This document shows, piece after piece, positions 32,191 through 43,307 of a stretch of DNA of 64,000 nucleotides. The stretch's first letter is position 1. Each line of letters opens with the position of its first letter. Origin of the DNA: Isoetes taiwanensis. Lineage: Eukaryota; Streptophyta; Lycopodiopsida; Isoetales; Isoetaceae. The DNA is taken from positions 17,469,710 to 17,533,709 of the forward strand of contig JAJEKV010000021.1 of NCBI GenBank assembly GCA_021234155.1. The letters are read 5' to 3'. The position numbers and the translations under genes were made by a program. Under the pieces are notes generated by a model. It was not told where the DNA came from. It worked only from the letters and a program-made list of their open reading frames with translations, and ran no database searches.

Positions 32191-32602
32191 CAAAAAAATT
32201 TTGTCCACCAAACTTGGGAGCTTTTAAGAGGCCAAGGCCCACGGACGGCCGAGATCAAGCCACGTGGCACCTCCTTTACCGTCGGATGGGCCGGATTTAC
32301 TCACTAACTCACTAACTCACGGACGCTATTTCTTTATTATATATAGATAATATTGCTTAGACAATTAGTCCAAACAATGAATAGGAAAAACATCTTTGCT
32401 TTTAGAACATTTTCCAATTGCTTTATGGAGATGGCTTCTTTCTACATGTCATCATATCCAAGACGAGTTGGCTGCTTACACCCAAGTTTTGAATTAACAT
32501 GTCTATAAGTATTCAATATTATTGGCCTTTGTATACTAGCTCTTCAAGGTATAAAAGCCATTAATTAAAAAAACATGTATCAAAATTTGTCATTGGGGAT
32601 AA

Positions 32603-34200
32603 TGTGACGTCCCCTACTCGTATACGGTGTACTCACCGTATACAAACAGGAGTTCATCCCCCATACCAGCTCCATGCTGATACAAGGCCCTCCACGTGTC
32701 ACTGCAACCTTGATGAGTTCCAGTGGGAAGAATGAAGGGGTCATTTTACCCTGTCTCCCTTCAGGTCCTACCTAGCTATGGAAGCGTAAACATACATGTC
32801 AGTATACATACATCAATATCACATGACCATCACGAAGGATGGCTCACCACATATCTGCATAGACAAAGATCAACACATCACATATGGAGGATCTACCCAA
32901 GGCTCAGACTCAAGAGGGATGACTGACGGCTTGGGCCTCCAGAAGTCATTGCAGACAGAATTCATGACAATGGATTTGGCTAGCAATAGAACATGGCTTG
33001 GGGTAGTCCACTCCATCCGTCCCTCATGTGCGCACTTTGCAGAGTAGGTTGAAAAGTGTTGGGACTTGACTGTAGCCCGCCGAATGCATAGCCAAAGGGG
33101 CTATTCCTGGGTTTCATCTCCCCAGTTCCGATGGGGCAGGTAGGGATTGCTCCCACCAGAGGTTGGCATGCTGACTCAAGGTGACTAGAGGACCACTGCC
33201 CATACTCGACTGAACTCCATGGAAGGTGTCCACCACCCCAAGAGTGTCGAACCCTTGCAAAGCCCGCACGCAATGGCAGAGCATTAGGTCCAGTCCACAA
33301 TAGTCCCCGATAGGCTTTACTACCAGAGGGACTTGATCATGAGTCAGAACATGAGCCTCCTTGTAAGCCAGTCTAGCCCCTTCACCCACAACCAGGTTTG
33401 GTTTTTGTACACAGGCCGAATTTAATAGTGCATTAAAGAGGGTTGGCTAGGAGCATCATACTACTAGGCTTTTAAGGCCTCTACCCCCCTTCCCAATACA
33501 ATGAGTCCACAGAGATCATCATCACATACATATCATAAAAGAACTAAAGCATAAGATTTAACCTAAATCACAGAGTTAGGTTCTTTAGTTATGGCTTGAT
33601 ATCTAGAGATCTAGATGGCTGCTATGGGTGATTCAATAGGCTAAACCTACTTATTCAATATCTGGGAGGCGGATTAGACTATTGAATTGGCAAAATACCT
33701 GATCCCTGGCTTGCTCCTCCTGCTCTGAACTCGACCATGCTGCAGAACTGCTAGAAGATGAGACTAAAAAGGGAAGCTGATGAGCTAGGCTGCTCAGACA
33801 GCTTTTGGGAGGCGAGATTGGCTCTTGGAACAAGCAAAACAGAGCTTTAGAAGGCTGTGGACGAAAATGGAAAGTTAGGGTTTCATATACTTATATAGAC
33901 TAAGGGTTAGGGTTAGGGCTTTCTATTTCTCCCTTGAGCATGTGGGACAAATGGGTGTGGCCCACTTGCCTTATTAGCTAAGTGGCCTAAAGTGTACACA
34001 TGGATAAATGTGTACACATGAATAAATGTGTACATGAATAAATGTGCACATGAATAAATGTACACACCTTGCAAGTTGCCCCCCTAGGGTGCTACTTGCT
34101 TGGCTACACGTCGGCGTACACGTCAATCGGGATGGCGTGTACGCATGACGAGGCAGTACAGTATACGTCCTGGGACCGTATACTGTGCTGGAACGTCACA
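32603..34200 (-). mobile_element. LTR of a Ty3/gypsy element (3' LTR), 1598 bp
   Basis: Bounded by TGTGACGT (32603) and ACGTCACA (34193-34200), the TG...CA inverted ends of an LTR. Just outside the right end, the minus strand carries a purine tract AAGGTGGGGAGAA, the expected polypurine tract before a 3' LTR, and the pol genes follow in the right order and strand. The outer flank is GATAA (32598-32602), a possible half of a 5-bp target duplication. No second LTR is visible in the window. Confidence 0.8.
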
Positions 34201-34213
34201 TTCTCCCCACCTT
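34201..34213 (-). promoter_or_regulatory. Polypurine tract
   Basis: AAGGTGGGGAGAA on the minus strand directly abuts the LTR. It primes plus-strand DNA synthesis in LTR retrotransposons. A second AAGGTGGGGAGA lies about 35 bp further in. Confidence 0.75.
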
Positions 34214-35061
34214 GAAATGATGTTGTCCACAGCATCGTGGGTCTCCCCACCTTGGGATCTTCTTGTCCTGCAACCAACTTGATGCATACACTTTATTACT
34301 ATTATACTTACACAATTATTACGATTACTCTAAGGTAATATTTTTAAAACATTACTAGCACATTGCATTATTCAATAACTTATCAATCCATATTTTTATT
34401 AAAGTAAGGTACTTATTAGCCTCACTTAATACAACATTTAAGTTTATCAAAGTTTAACAATTCCATATGCAATTATCCTTCGAGGTACTCTTCATTCCTT
34501 CCAACACATATCAACAAAATTTGTGTTGCAAGTCTTCGTAGCTCGACCTCCTTGCCCTCCAGAGCGCTCTATTGGCCTGCAGGTCGACACTACGTTAGTA
34601 CCATTTTAATTAATAGAATTATGATTATAAGGTAACCACCCATCTAATTAACTAAATGGATGCATGACTAATCTCCCGACGTAGGAAGATTATGTTTCTT
34701 CCATCGTGGCCGTGGAGACAGCGCCCTATAATGCCTAGGATGACACTCATGCCTACACCTTTAGTTGCCCTGGGCGTGAAGGGTGGCGTCCTTCCCGTAG
34801 GCATTGACTAGAGGTGTTTTCCTATCAATGCATTCCTGAATGGCCTCTTATCTCTCGAGGTCATCTACTTCCGTGGGACGGAAGTAGACTTTTTAATCTA
34901 CATTCCAACTCATTCAAGCAAAACCGCGGTCATGCCTACAATGACATTACACCACATCCTAGAGATCACCGTAGTGGTCTCATCATCGGTAACAACGCAT
35001 GCAACCCATACCTAGCATAGGTTGCATGTGTAGATTAATCTTAACTACACATGAAATTAAT

Positions 35062-36201
35062 CTAAACACAAATCGACATGTCTGAGCCGATTTCTTCGGA
35101 GATGACCTTGCCGTCCCATTGCTCCATAAACTGTGGGTACTTCTTTATTGGGTCCTTCTCAAGTACCCATGTCGCGTCTTCCACCGGCAAGTGTTTCCAC
35201 TTGACCAAATATTGGAGAAACTCTGATCTCCTTGTTTTCTTGAAGGCTTTATCAAGAATCAATTCTGGAACTATCTTCAGCTGCTCTTCTGTCATTTCCA
35301 ACAACGTTGGAGTGTCCAAGACTTCTTCTGGATTTGGAGTATGCTTCTTCAACAAACTCACGTGGAAGACTTTATGAATTTTCAGGTGTGCTGGCAGCTC
35401 TAACTTGTAGGATTGGTTACCTACTCTCTTGACTATTCTGAAAGGGCCAGCCCACCTTGGAGCAAGCTTCTTACAATTTTCGATGCGGAGCTTCGCCTGC
35501 TTCACTTTGATCTTGAGCCAAATATTGTCGCCAACCTGGAACTCTCTGACCGTCCGATGCTTGTCGGCGATGCTCTTTTGTCGACTCCTTGCTGCGAGAA
35601 GATATCCTCGGACCTCTTCTATCAGCTGCTGCATGTCGGCCAACATTTGCTGCGAAACCTCTACTTTCGACACAGGATTGTGCCAAGTGTCTGGAGTTAG
35701 ACATTGGTAGCCGTAGTTGATCATGAACGGCGACATCTGGGATGATTTCTGCTTGGTGCTATTATAAGCAAACTCAACCAAGTGAATATACTCTTCCCAC
35801 ATACTCTGCTTGTTCCAGACATAGTTTCGTAGCATATCTTCCAAAATTCTGTTGGTCCATTCTATTTGCCCATCTGTCTGAGGATGATAGGCCGTGCTCA
35901 TGGACAGCTTCGTTTGAATCGTCGCAAAAAGATCCTGCCAAAAGGCACTCATGAACTTCGGGTCTCTGTCGGAGATGATCTCTCTTGGCATGCCATGGAG
36001 CCTGAATATTTCCTTGGTGAAGAGAGCCGCTGTATCCACGGCTGTGTCGGTAGTCCTGCAAGGCACAAAGTGTGCCATCTTCGACAACTTGTCGACCACA
36101 ACCATCAGGGCATCCTTTCCTCTTACTGTCCTCGGCAGCCCTGTTATGAAGTCCATACTAATGACTTCCCACTTAGCGTTCGGCACCGCTAATGGTTCCA
36201 A
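35062..36201 (-). CDS. Integrase core and chromodomain of chromovirus polyprotein
   Basis: The frame starts just after two in-frame TAG codons (near 36235 and 36220) that separate it from the RNase H/zinc-binding part. The integrase catalytic triad is present: Asp in ISMDFITGLP, Asp in SDRDPKF, and Glu in TDGQIEWTNR with D-35-E spacing. The GPF-like region KLAPRWAGPFRIVKRVG follows. The C-terminus has a chromodomain (FLQYLVKWKHLPVEDATWV), which targets chromoviruses to chromatin. This part looks intact, but the polyprotein is broken upstream. Confidence 0.9.
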   Translation of the reverse strand: MEPLAVPNAKWEVISMDFITGLPRTVRGKDALMVVVDKLSKMAHFVPCRTTDTAVDTAALFTKEIFRLHGMPREIISDRDPKFMSAFWQDLFATIQTKLSMSTAYHPQTDGQIEWTNRILEDMLRNYVWNKQSMWEEYIHLVEFAYNSTKQKSSQMSPFMINYGYQCLTPDTWHNPVSKVEVSQQMLADMQQLIEEVRGYLLAARSRQKSIADKHRTVREFQVGDNIWLKIKVKQAKLRIENCKKLAPRWAGPFRIVKRVGNQSYKLELPAHLKIHKVFHVSLLKKHTPNPEEVLDTPTLLEMTEEQLKIVPELILDKAFKKTRRSEFLQYLVKWKHLPVEDATWVLEKDPIKKYPQFMEQWDGKVISEEIGSDMSICV

Positions 36202-36234
36202 TGCCCCTGGAATTCGAAGCTACTCTGCTTTCGT

Positions 36235-36990
36235 CTACTGACACAGCTGACACTTTTTGATGTAGCGAGCCACCTGCTTCTTCATCCCTGACCAATAATA
36301 GTTGCTGCGCACTTTGAAATATGTCTTCATAAATCCTGCGTGGCTAGCTATTGGACTGTTGTGGGTGTCGTGGAGAATCAACTTCCTCACTCCAGATGAT
36401 TCCGGCACACACAACTTATTCTTATGGTACAAAAGGTTACCTTCCTTCTTAAAATTCTTGAAGGTTTCCCTCTCCTTATCTGTTCTTGCCTCCTTGCACA
36501 AGCTCGCCCACACTTCCTTGAAGTCTGCATCTGTCGGCAAGGTTTTTTCGATCTTCTTTCCGAAGTCGCTAGTGAGCATCGAGATTGCATTGCAGTGCAC
36601 TCTTGTTGTCAGAGGATGCCTTGAAAGCGCATCTGCTACCACATTGAGCTTCCCCGGCTTATAAACTATATCAAAGTCATATTCTTCGAGGAACTCCATC
36701 CACCTTCGCTGCCTCAGGTTGAGATGTGGTTGCGTGAACACATATTGAAAGCTCTGATGATCTGTGTCCAACTGGAACTTCCTCCCTAACAGGTAGTGCC
36801 TCCAAATTCTTAGTGCTCTGACAACTGCAAGCAACTCTTGGTCATGAGTCGGGTAGTGCGTTTTGGCGTCGTTCATCTTCCGGGAGTCATACGCTACTAC
36901 TCACTCTTCCTGCATGAGCACTGCACCTGTGGCTATCTTACTTGCATCCGTCGCCACAAGCTTGTCCTTCCCTGGGTCTGGTCAAGACGG
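36235..36990 (-). pseudogene. RNase H and integrase zinc-binding region, with stops
   Basis: From about 36960 the minus strand reads [20 protein letters not shown], an in-frame TGA (36901-36903), VVAYDSRKMNDAKTHYPTHDQELLAVV (read in two parts) and LDTDHQSFQYVF, then VADALSRHPL. The H2C2 zinc-binding block follows (HDTHNSPIASHAGFMKT, CQLC). A frameshift near 36985 separates it from the RT. It ends at TAG 36235-36237. Confidence 0.85.
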
Positions 36991-37930
36991 GGGGCGGTTG
37001 TCAAGGCTTCCTTCAACATCTTGAATCCTGCTTGGGCTTTCTTCTGCCAGTAATCCGCCCAATCCTTTACTTTTTCCGCCCTCGTCAAATCCGTTAGCGG
37101 GGCCGCTATTTTTGCAAAGTTATTCACGAACTTCCTGTAGTACCCTGCTAGGCCAAGAAAGCTTCTGACCTCGTGGATGTTCTTCGGCGTCGGCCACTGT
37201 ATGACTGCTTCAATCTTGGCAGGATCCATTGAAATCCCCTCCGATGAGATCACATGACCCAGGTATTCTACTCTCTCCGTTGCGAAGTGGCACTTCGACA
37301 ACTTAGCGTACAACTGGTGCCTCCTGAGCTTCTCGAGCACTTTCCTTAGGTGTTGTACATGTTCTTCCAGGGATCTGCTATACATCAGAATACTATCAAA
37401 GAATACTATCACAAAAGTATCTAAGAACTCCCTGAAGATGTCGTTCATGAGCCTCATGAATGTTGCTGGGGCATTTGACAAGCCAAACGACAATACTGTG
37501 AACTCGTAATGCCCATACCTGGTCCTGAATGCTGTTTTGTGGACGTCTTCTTCCTTGATCCTGATCCGATGGTACCCCGACCTCAGGTCTATCTTGGAGA
37601 AAAACTTCGCCCCTTGGAGTTGATCCATCAAGTCGTCCGATCTGGGGAGTGCATACTTATTCTTGATGGTGTGCTTGTTCAACTGCCTGTAATCTATGCA
37701 CATCCTCAAGCTGCCATCCTTCTTCTTCACAAAAAGAATGGGTGCCCCAAATGGTGAGACGCTAGGTCTAATGAACCCTAGGTCAAGCAACTCCTGCAAT
37801 TGCTTCTTCAACTCGGTCAGCTCTTGCGTCGTCATCCTGTACGGAGCCTTGCTCGTCGGCTTCGTACCTGGTTCGAGTGCTATCTCGCACTCAACTCCCC
37901 TGTAAGGAGGAAGCTGCTTGATCTCGTCTG
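36985..37930 (-). pseudogene. Reverse transcriptase of the chromovirus, active site altered
   Basis: RT blocks are clear: [50 protein letters not shown] and [14 protein letters not shown]. The catalytic box, normally YxDD, reads FFDS, so the second Asp is lost. The start of the RT domain ([18 protein letters not shown]) lies in this frame but is cut from gag-protease by a one-base shift near 37930-37940. Confidence 0.88.
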
Positions 37931-39850
37931 GAAGAGATCGTGGAACTCCTTGATCAACTTAGCTATCTGCTTTGGCAACTTGTTGAGCGCCTTATCCTCC
38001 TTGCTTTCCTCTGACTCGGGCTCTTCGATCTGAAGCTTGAAGATATAGGCTATCTGCTCGCTCTTTATGCACTTGAGCAGCCGCTTACTAGACATACACT
38101 GCATGATTGGGACAACTTCCTTACCTGTAATTTCTATGATTTTGCCGTTGGGTGCCGTGAGGATCACCTTCCGCTTCCCACAATCAATGATGGCTCCTGC
38201 AGGTCCAAGATACTTCATTCCTATTATCAAATCATACTTCCCGATGCTCATCACTTCTGCCCCCATTTGAATGTTGATCCCTGGCAAGTCGATGTCGAAG
38301 TTTATCCTCTTGCCTGCCGTGTGTCTCACCGCCCCACTTGCTAACACCACGGGTCTCGGCTTTGACTTCAATGGCTTGAGCTTCAACATCTCAACCATTC
38401 TTGGGGACGCAAAGTTGTGGGTACTTCCCGAGTCTATCAGGACTATGAAAGACTTGGCCTTGGCCTTCCCTATTGCGGAGATTACCTGATACTGATTTTC
38501 TGCTTGTTCCGAATCTATGGCAGCAAGAATGTGACACTCACCCTGAATGAAGTCGCGTGCTTCTCCGCCGTCGTCGTCAGAGGGAGTGTCCCATCCACCC
38601 AATTCTGCTAATGCCACACTCATGACAAAAGGGCAGTTTGCTGTTCTGTGGCCGGGCTGGAAGCACCTGAAGCAAAGCTGTTTCTCAATGTACTCCTGCC
38701 TCTTCTCCTTGGGCATTGCTTGCAAAACGGACCGCACTGCTTTCGAGTAGTTTGACCCTTCCTGCTTATCCTTGAAGGACACCTGTTTCTTCTCCTGTTG
38801 CTTCCCATAATTGCCACTATATGGAGCTTTTGCTGGCCCCGGACTAGCTGTTCTAGGGCTATAACTTCCCGCTGCCTTGCCCTTATCCTGATAGTACTGC
38901 TGTTTCTGTCCGCTGTTCTGAGGGCCGGATCCTTGCAGGCTGACTGCTTTCGACTCCGCTTCTAATACTGTTCGAGGGTTGATTGCTCTTACTAGCTTCC
39001 CTATCTCCTCATTTAATCCCTTGATGTACCCTTCCACTGCATGGCGCTCACTCAGCTTCGGCACATACAACCTAAGTCTCATGAACTCCTCCGTGTATTT
39101 CTGCACTGACTTGTTGCCCTGCTGTAGTTGGTGGAATTGCTGCATCATTTGGCATTTGTGCTCCATTGGTACATAGTGGCGCTTGAAAGCCTTAGCAAAC
39201 TTCTTGAACCTGCAACTGTCCCTGCTCAGTCCATGTGCTTTGGCGTAGCCCTTCCACCAAATCCTAGCTGCTCCCTTCAGATTGGCTGTAGCTACTCTGC
39301 CTTTGTCCTTGTCCTTCATGCTATAGGCATTGCCATACTCTCTCATCTCATCTAGCCATGCCTCTGCCTCCATGCCTGACCGACTGTCCCCTGAGAACTG
39401 CTCAAGCTTTCTTGCCTTCCATACATTGCTGAGCGCTGAGTCAACCTTCTTCTGATAGTCTGAAGTCTTTGTGTCTTTGGGTCTGCCATCCCTACGGTCT
39501 CGCACCTCTTCTACCTCTTCCTCGGAGTCGGAGTCCGAATCCGAGCTTGTGTCGGAGGATTCCGTGCTGGGGGGCCTCCTTCTCTTGCTCTTCCTCTTGT
39601 CCTTTCCCGTCTTTTGAAGTGGTGCTTCCGGCAACTGGACGTTGTCATCTAGGCCAACTCCTGCTTGTGCTGCCAAGAAGGTCTTTATCTCTTGAAGGTC
39701 CGACCTCATCTGCGACATCTCCTCTTCGAGAGTCATGGGACCGAATTCTTCGTACAGGTTCCTTGCTGGGTGCTGCCTGGCTGGCGTCTGTTCATCTCTA
39801 TGGACTCGCCGTTCTTGTTCGGCTGTTCCTGGACCTCTAGCTGCATACAC
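37880..39850 (-). CDS. Gag and aspartic protease of the chromovirus
   Basis: A 656-codon open frame; the first convincing ATG is at 39736 (MTLEEEMSQ). It has a Ser/Asp/Glu-rich linker (residues about 94-120), the retrotransposon gag domain (about 145-300, with [10 protein letters not shown] and YTEEFMRLR), a zinc knuckle C-x2-C-x4-H-x4-C (393-406, [14 protein letters not shown]), and the protease active site IDSGS (about 472-476) followed by [11 protein letters not shown]. It then shifts out of frame before the RT. Gag and pol would normally be one frame. Confidence 0.88.
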   Translation of the reverse strand: MYAARGPGTAEQERRVHRDEQTPARQHPARNLYEEFGPMTLEEEMSQMRSDLQEIKTFLAAQAGVGLDDNVQLPEAPLQKTGKDKRKSKRRRPPSTESSDTSSDSDSDSEEEVEEVRDRRDGRPKDTKTSDYQKKVDSALSNVWKARKLEQFSGDSRSGMEAEAWLDEMREYGNAYSMKDKDKGRVATANLKGAARIWWKGYAKAHGLSRDSCRFKKFAKAFKRHYVPMEHKCQMMQQFHQLQQGNKSVQKYTEEFMRLRLYVPKLSERHAVEGYIKGLNEEIGKLVRAINPRTVLEAESKAVSLQGSGPQNSGQKQQYYQDKGKAAGSYSPRTASPGPAKAPYSGNYGKQQEKKQVSFKDKQEGSNYSKAVRSVLQAMPKEKRQEYIEKQLCFRCFQPGHRTANCPFVMSVALAELGGWDTPSDDDGGEARDFIQGECHILAAIDSEQAENQYQVISAIGKAKAKSFIVLIDSGSTHNFASPRMVEMLKLKPLKSKPRPVVLASGAVRHTAGKRINFDIDLPGINIQMGAEVMSIGKYDLIIGMKYLGPAGAIIDCGKRKVILTAPNGKIIEITGKEVVPIMQCMSSKRLLKCIKSEQIAYIFKLQIEEPESEESKEDKALNKLPKQIAKLIKEFHDLFQTRSSSFLLTGELSAR

Positions 39851-40020
39851 AAGTAGATCATGGCCTTACGGTTAGCTTTATTTGTTCTATTGCATTACAT
39901 GTGTTTGCTGATATAGTTGTGGAAGCAAAATACATCAACAAAACATTTAAAATGCAAAACAAAATGTATTTTTATATATATAATATCTTTATTACAATGC
40001 CTCCGGGATCAAGAGTCTAA
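39851..40020. other. Junction where a 5' LTR would be expected but is not seen
   Basis: Between the start of gag and the next gene there is no LTR-like sequence or clear tRNA primer-binding site. The retrotransposon is probably truncated here, or the neighbouring cluster inserted into or beside it. Confidence 0.4.
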
Positions 40021-40809
40021 CTATTCTTGGAATCGCCACAAGGATGGGTTATCCTGAAGAAACTTCTTAACTTGGGCCGTTCCCACCGAGCGTCCCAAGT
40101 TCCTGAGGATGTTCGTTGATGACCCGTCCTGCAAGGCTGCCACCAAGTCTTCTACCCTGCGGTGTCTTCTCTGCCGTCGGTAGGGTACGGCGAAGTCGAA
40201 GATGTCAAGTGCCATCGTTCTCTTGATTAGGATGACATGGTCAACTGTTGGGAGTAGTCGAGCATGCCTACCAAAGCCTGAGAGTGCGATGAGCATGAAC
40301 ACTCCTTCTTCGCCCCTTGGGCTGAACTTGCGGTGTATGACCGCTATCAGTAGAGGAAGATAATACCTTAGCGACCTGTCCCTGCCTGCTGCTGTTGATT
40401 CGTCGTCAGGTCGGGTGCCGGTTCTATGTCTTCCCGCATATTTGTCGACATCAATCTCTGTGAGGTCTTCGTAGTCCTTGACTGTCGACGTGATTCGCCT
40501 CAAGTCGATTTCACCTCTTCTTTCTGTGGGAGCTGGTGTCGAAGAACTCGGCATCAAAATGTTCGTGGTCTTGCCATGGATCCCCATCCGTTCCTGGATG
40601 GCGTAGAATTCTTCTTCAGACGGCAGGTCCCGAGCTTCCATCATTTGCCGGATGCTGCTGTACGCCTGGATATCCAAAGTCGACTCCCTGGTGTAGGTGT
40701 CGGCTTCTCTTACCTGGATTGGGAAGTCGGAGGCCTCCCGGTCGATGAAGTCATCTATGTCTGGTTGTTGCCGCAGAAGGTACAGAATGTTAAAGCTTCC
40801 TGGTAGCAT
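40021..40809 (-). CDS. Unknown 262-aa protein at the edge of the multi-gene cluster
   Basis: An uninterrupted frame from ATG 40809. The sequence is polar, with an acidic N-terminal third (QQPDIDDFIDREASDF), a middle ending DVDKYAGRHRTGTRP, a more hydrophobic block YYLPLLIAVIHRKFSPRGEEGVFMLIALSGFG (read in two parts) and a basic stretch PYRRQRRHRRVEDLV. I do not recognise a family. It starts back-to-back with the transposase-like gene on the other strand, sharing the same ~20 bp. Its strand and position also allow it to be part of the neighbouring retrotransposon, but it has no gag-like feature. Confidence 0.5.
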   Translation of the reverse strand: MLPGSFNILYLLRQQPDIDDFIDREASDFPIQVREADTYTRESTLDIQAYSSIRQMMEARDLPSEEEFYAIQERMGIHGKTTNILMPSSSTPAPTERRGEIDLRRITSTVKDYEDLTEIDVDKYAGRHRTGTRPDDESTAAGRDRSLRYYLPLLIAVIHRKFSPRGEEGVFMLIALSGFGRHARLLPTVDHVILIKRTMALDIFDFAVPYRRQRRHRRVEDLVAALQDGSSTNILRNLGRSVGTAQVKKFLQDNPSLWRFQE

Positions 40810-40818
40810 TCAACTTAG

Positions 40819-42599
40819 GAAAGCTATAGTACAGCAACTGCTGCAGGAGTTGGGGAACGGTCAAACCTCAGAATCAGTGCAAGAACTGTGTGACAATGTC
40901 GGAATAAGTAGGCAAGCTTACATTGCTTTGTTCAGATGCTTGCAGGATGGCCTTAAACAACAAGGCATTACCAAAACTATTCTACTACCAAGGATGACTA
41001 GTGTGAGGACTTGTAGGTCACCGAGAAACAGACAAGTGCAAGAGCTTCTTGGTGATATGTATCAGCTGTCAATTTGGATACATTGCCATCTGATACCAAA
41101 GGTAAGAAGAAGTGAAGTTTAGTGATACTTTCAGCCTTAATGAAAATAACAATTGCTGGATAGACTTAAGTAGAATGCTTCAGCTTTTGGTTCGATTTTA
41201 TGATATGAAGGTAGAAGAGTGCGCTGGCAAACTAAGAATTGTGTTGAAGCTGGATGAAATGGAATTGGTGAAAGGCGAGAAGTACGAGAGGGTTTCACTG
41301 AGTCTAATGAACAGAGCTTTGAATACAGGGAATGAAGAGTCAAATCTAGATGGTAAGTTTTCCGTCCAGTCTGAAGATCACATTTGGTGGGTTGGTTTAT
41401 TTCAGGTACCAGAGGAAAATCACAGTATACTGAAATGGGTTTTTGATCAAACACCCATCCCCACAATGATTGCCTCTCACGGAATCGGAGAAAAACTTGC
41501 AGTTCCTGGATATGGTGAGTACGAGATTGAATGGCATCTTGCTGCAGATTTGAAGACAATAAAATGCATGTACAGAATGAAGCATGGTGCTGGTAAGACT
41601 ACTCATGCTTGTCCCTACTGTCTCTATGCGAGAAGAGATTCAGCTGGGTTGGACAAGAGTACATTAGACTGTGTCCAGGATGAGCCACCAAATAGAGAAG
41701 AGAAGGACACAACCTTGATGCCAATTCTGTCAATTCCGTTCACCCTTCATGCTTTCTTTAGAATCATAGACAAGATGCTTTAACATGAGTATCCTGTTTG
41801 CTTGGAATAAATCACCCCAAAGCTCTAGGAAAGCTGCCATGCATGAAGTTGAAAAGGTGCTATCTAATGTGGGACTTCATGGTGGGCACTACAAAATACT
41901 TCAAGATCCAAAGGTATCTGGCAAGGTTCCCCTGAAACCCAGTATGGGTGGTCCAAAGGCTAAGAGGTTTTTGCCTCCCGCGAAAGAGAACTTATCTGGT
42001 GTTTGGGAAGCTTACAAGGATCTTATTGCAGCTGAGGATGATCGAAATGATCGTGGTAGATCACGCCTGAAGAAAATCAAGGCATGGCAGGATTTCTCTG
42101 TATTGGTAAAGCAAATGCAGAAAAAGGTAGTGCGGGAAAATGATGTTCCCAAATTCCAGGAGGCAGTCACAAACTTCACTAAGTCTTTCCTGATGGCATG
42201 GGGTGAGGCCAATTTGACTCACTATGTCCATATTCTGTTCGCACATGGCGTGTGGTTTGTTAGGGAATATGGAAGCCTGGGAATTTGGAATACACAGGGA
42301 ATGGAGAAGTCCCATAAGCAAGCAAAGAATGCATTCTTCCGTTCACTCAACACAGAGGTTCAGTTGGGAATTCCTTACAGCAGATGTGTCAATGGTTTTA
42401 CAGAAGGATCGTGTGCAAGTGGGTGAAGAAATCACGGAACCAGAGTGAGTCAACACTTGCTAAGTTGTTTAGACAAAAAACCCAGCGGGAAAAAAAGAGG
42501 GAAGCTTGGTATAAGTCCGTAGCTGTTGAGCGATCAAGGGAGTGGAGATCAATGAGATGTAGGCAAGGCAAAGGTTATGTCCGTATTGAGAGCTCTTGA
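40819..42599 (+). pseudogene. Transposase-like gene with frameshifts
   Basis: Three or four plus-strand frames line up as one protein of about 590 residues. N-terminal part (from 40819, after an acceptor-like CAACTTAG): a helical, DNA-binding-like segment VQELCDNVGISRQAYIALF. Middle (41112-41783): LKLDEMELVKGEKYE, WHLAADLKTIKCM, then ACPYCLYAR (Cys pair). Then (41785-42426): WQDFSVLVKQMQ, LTHYVHILFAHG, REYGSLGIWNTQGMEKSHKQAK. Basic C-terminus in a third frame (to 42599): WFYRRIVCKW, LFRQKTQREKKR. The D-L-K-x-(9-14)-C-x2-C and HYVH...HG...QGxEKSH pattern resembles transposon proteins common in cnidarians, algae and seed-free plants; this is recalled, not searched. At least three frameshifts (near 41105, 41783, 42400) indicate decay. 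Confidence 0.6.
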
Positions 42600-42690
42600 T
42601 AATGTCTCTACTGTAAAAGAGTTGGTTTATTTATTAGTTCGATAGTGCCGATTAATTAAATCTTTGTATTGTAAGTAAACTGGATGCATG

Positions 42691-43075
42691 TATTGCGCAT
42701 CGTGGCCACGGTGCGAAATATGGGCCTGTAACTAAACTGGATCCACGTATTTCGCACCGTAGCCACGGTGCGAAACAGGCCCTTCAGTAATTTGTAACTG
42801 AGTCAATTTCGCACCGTGGCTACGGTGCGAAATAGGCCCTTCAGTAATTTGTAATCGAATGATTTCGCGCAGCTACGGTCGCGAGAAATATGAACTTTGT
42901 AACTAGAGAATATCCGTATTTCGCACCGTAGCTACGGTGCAAAAAATAGGCCTTTCAATAATTTATGGCGAAGTCGATTTGCCACTTGCGTGGCTACGGT
43001 CGCGAGAAATAGGCCCTTCAATAATTTGTAAGCGAAGTTGAAGCAGGTGGCTACGGTGCGAAATATGGGCCTTTA
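42691..43075. repeat. Palindromic repeat array 1 (seven units)
   Basis: Seven copies, three of them degraded, of a 26-bp palindrome with arms TTTCGCACCGT/ACGGTGCGAAA around a 4-nt centre (GGCT, AGCC and similar). They are spaced about 57 bp apart. Two spacer types occur: A (GGCCCTTCAGTAATTTGTAA) and B (GGGCCTGTAACTAAACTGG), in the order B-A-A-B-A-A-B. The array lies 90 bp after the transposase-like gene and 230 bp after the stop of the next, convergent gene. Confidence 0.93.
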
Positions 43076-43307
43076 ACTAGAGAATATTAACATATTAGAG
43101 AACATATTAACATATTAGAGAATATTTAGAGAACATATTAACACGGTATCATATGAATTATGTATGATAGATAGCAAAGGTTACTAGAGACCACGGCAGT
43201 ATGTCCCTAGTAACCTTCCCCTAGGTTCCTAACCCCTTCCCCTTCCCCTTTCCCTTCCCTTCCCCTGCGAGGGGTAACCCACGCTTGTTGGGTAGGGAAA
43301 CCCGAGC

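Larger units (their letters stand above)
23640..32347 (-). mobile_element. Large Helitron (rolling-circle transposon), about 8.7 kb
   Basis: The element is defined by its Rep/helicase gene (below) and by a candidate 5' terminus at 32347, where the minus strand reads TCTATATATAATAAAG after an A. Plant Helitrons begin with TC and often a TATA-rich start. The 3' terminus is less certain: 3' of the gene on the minus strand a GC-rich hairpin (GCCCG/CGGGC with a 5-nt loop, about 23655-23675) is followed by an AT-rich stretch ending near 23640. However, I do not see a clean CTRR end (it reads ATAG). Between gene and 5' end lie 3.5 kb of duplications, pyrimidine-rich DNA, satellite-like repeats and tRNA-like modules. 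Confidence 0.6.

Noticed and set aside
39469-39840. 123-codon plus-strand frame
   Set aside because: Antisense of gag.
41088-41100. tRNA-Met-like primer-binding site on the minus strand for the chromovirus
   Set aside because: A TGGTATCAGA match is present, but no LTR end lies beside it and it falls within the transposase-like coding sequence. Probably chance.
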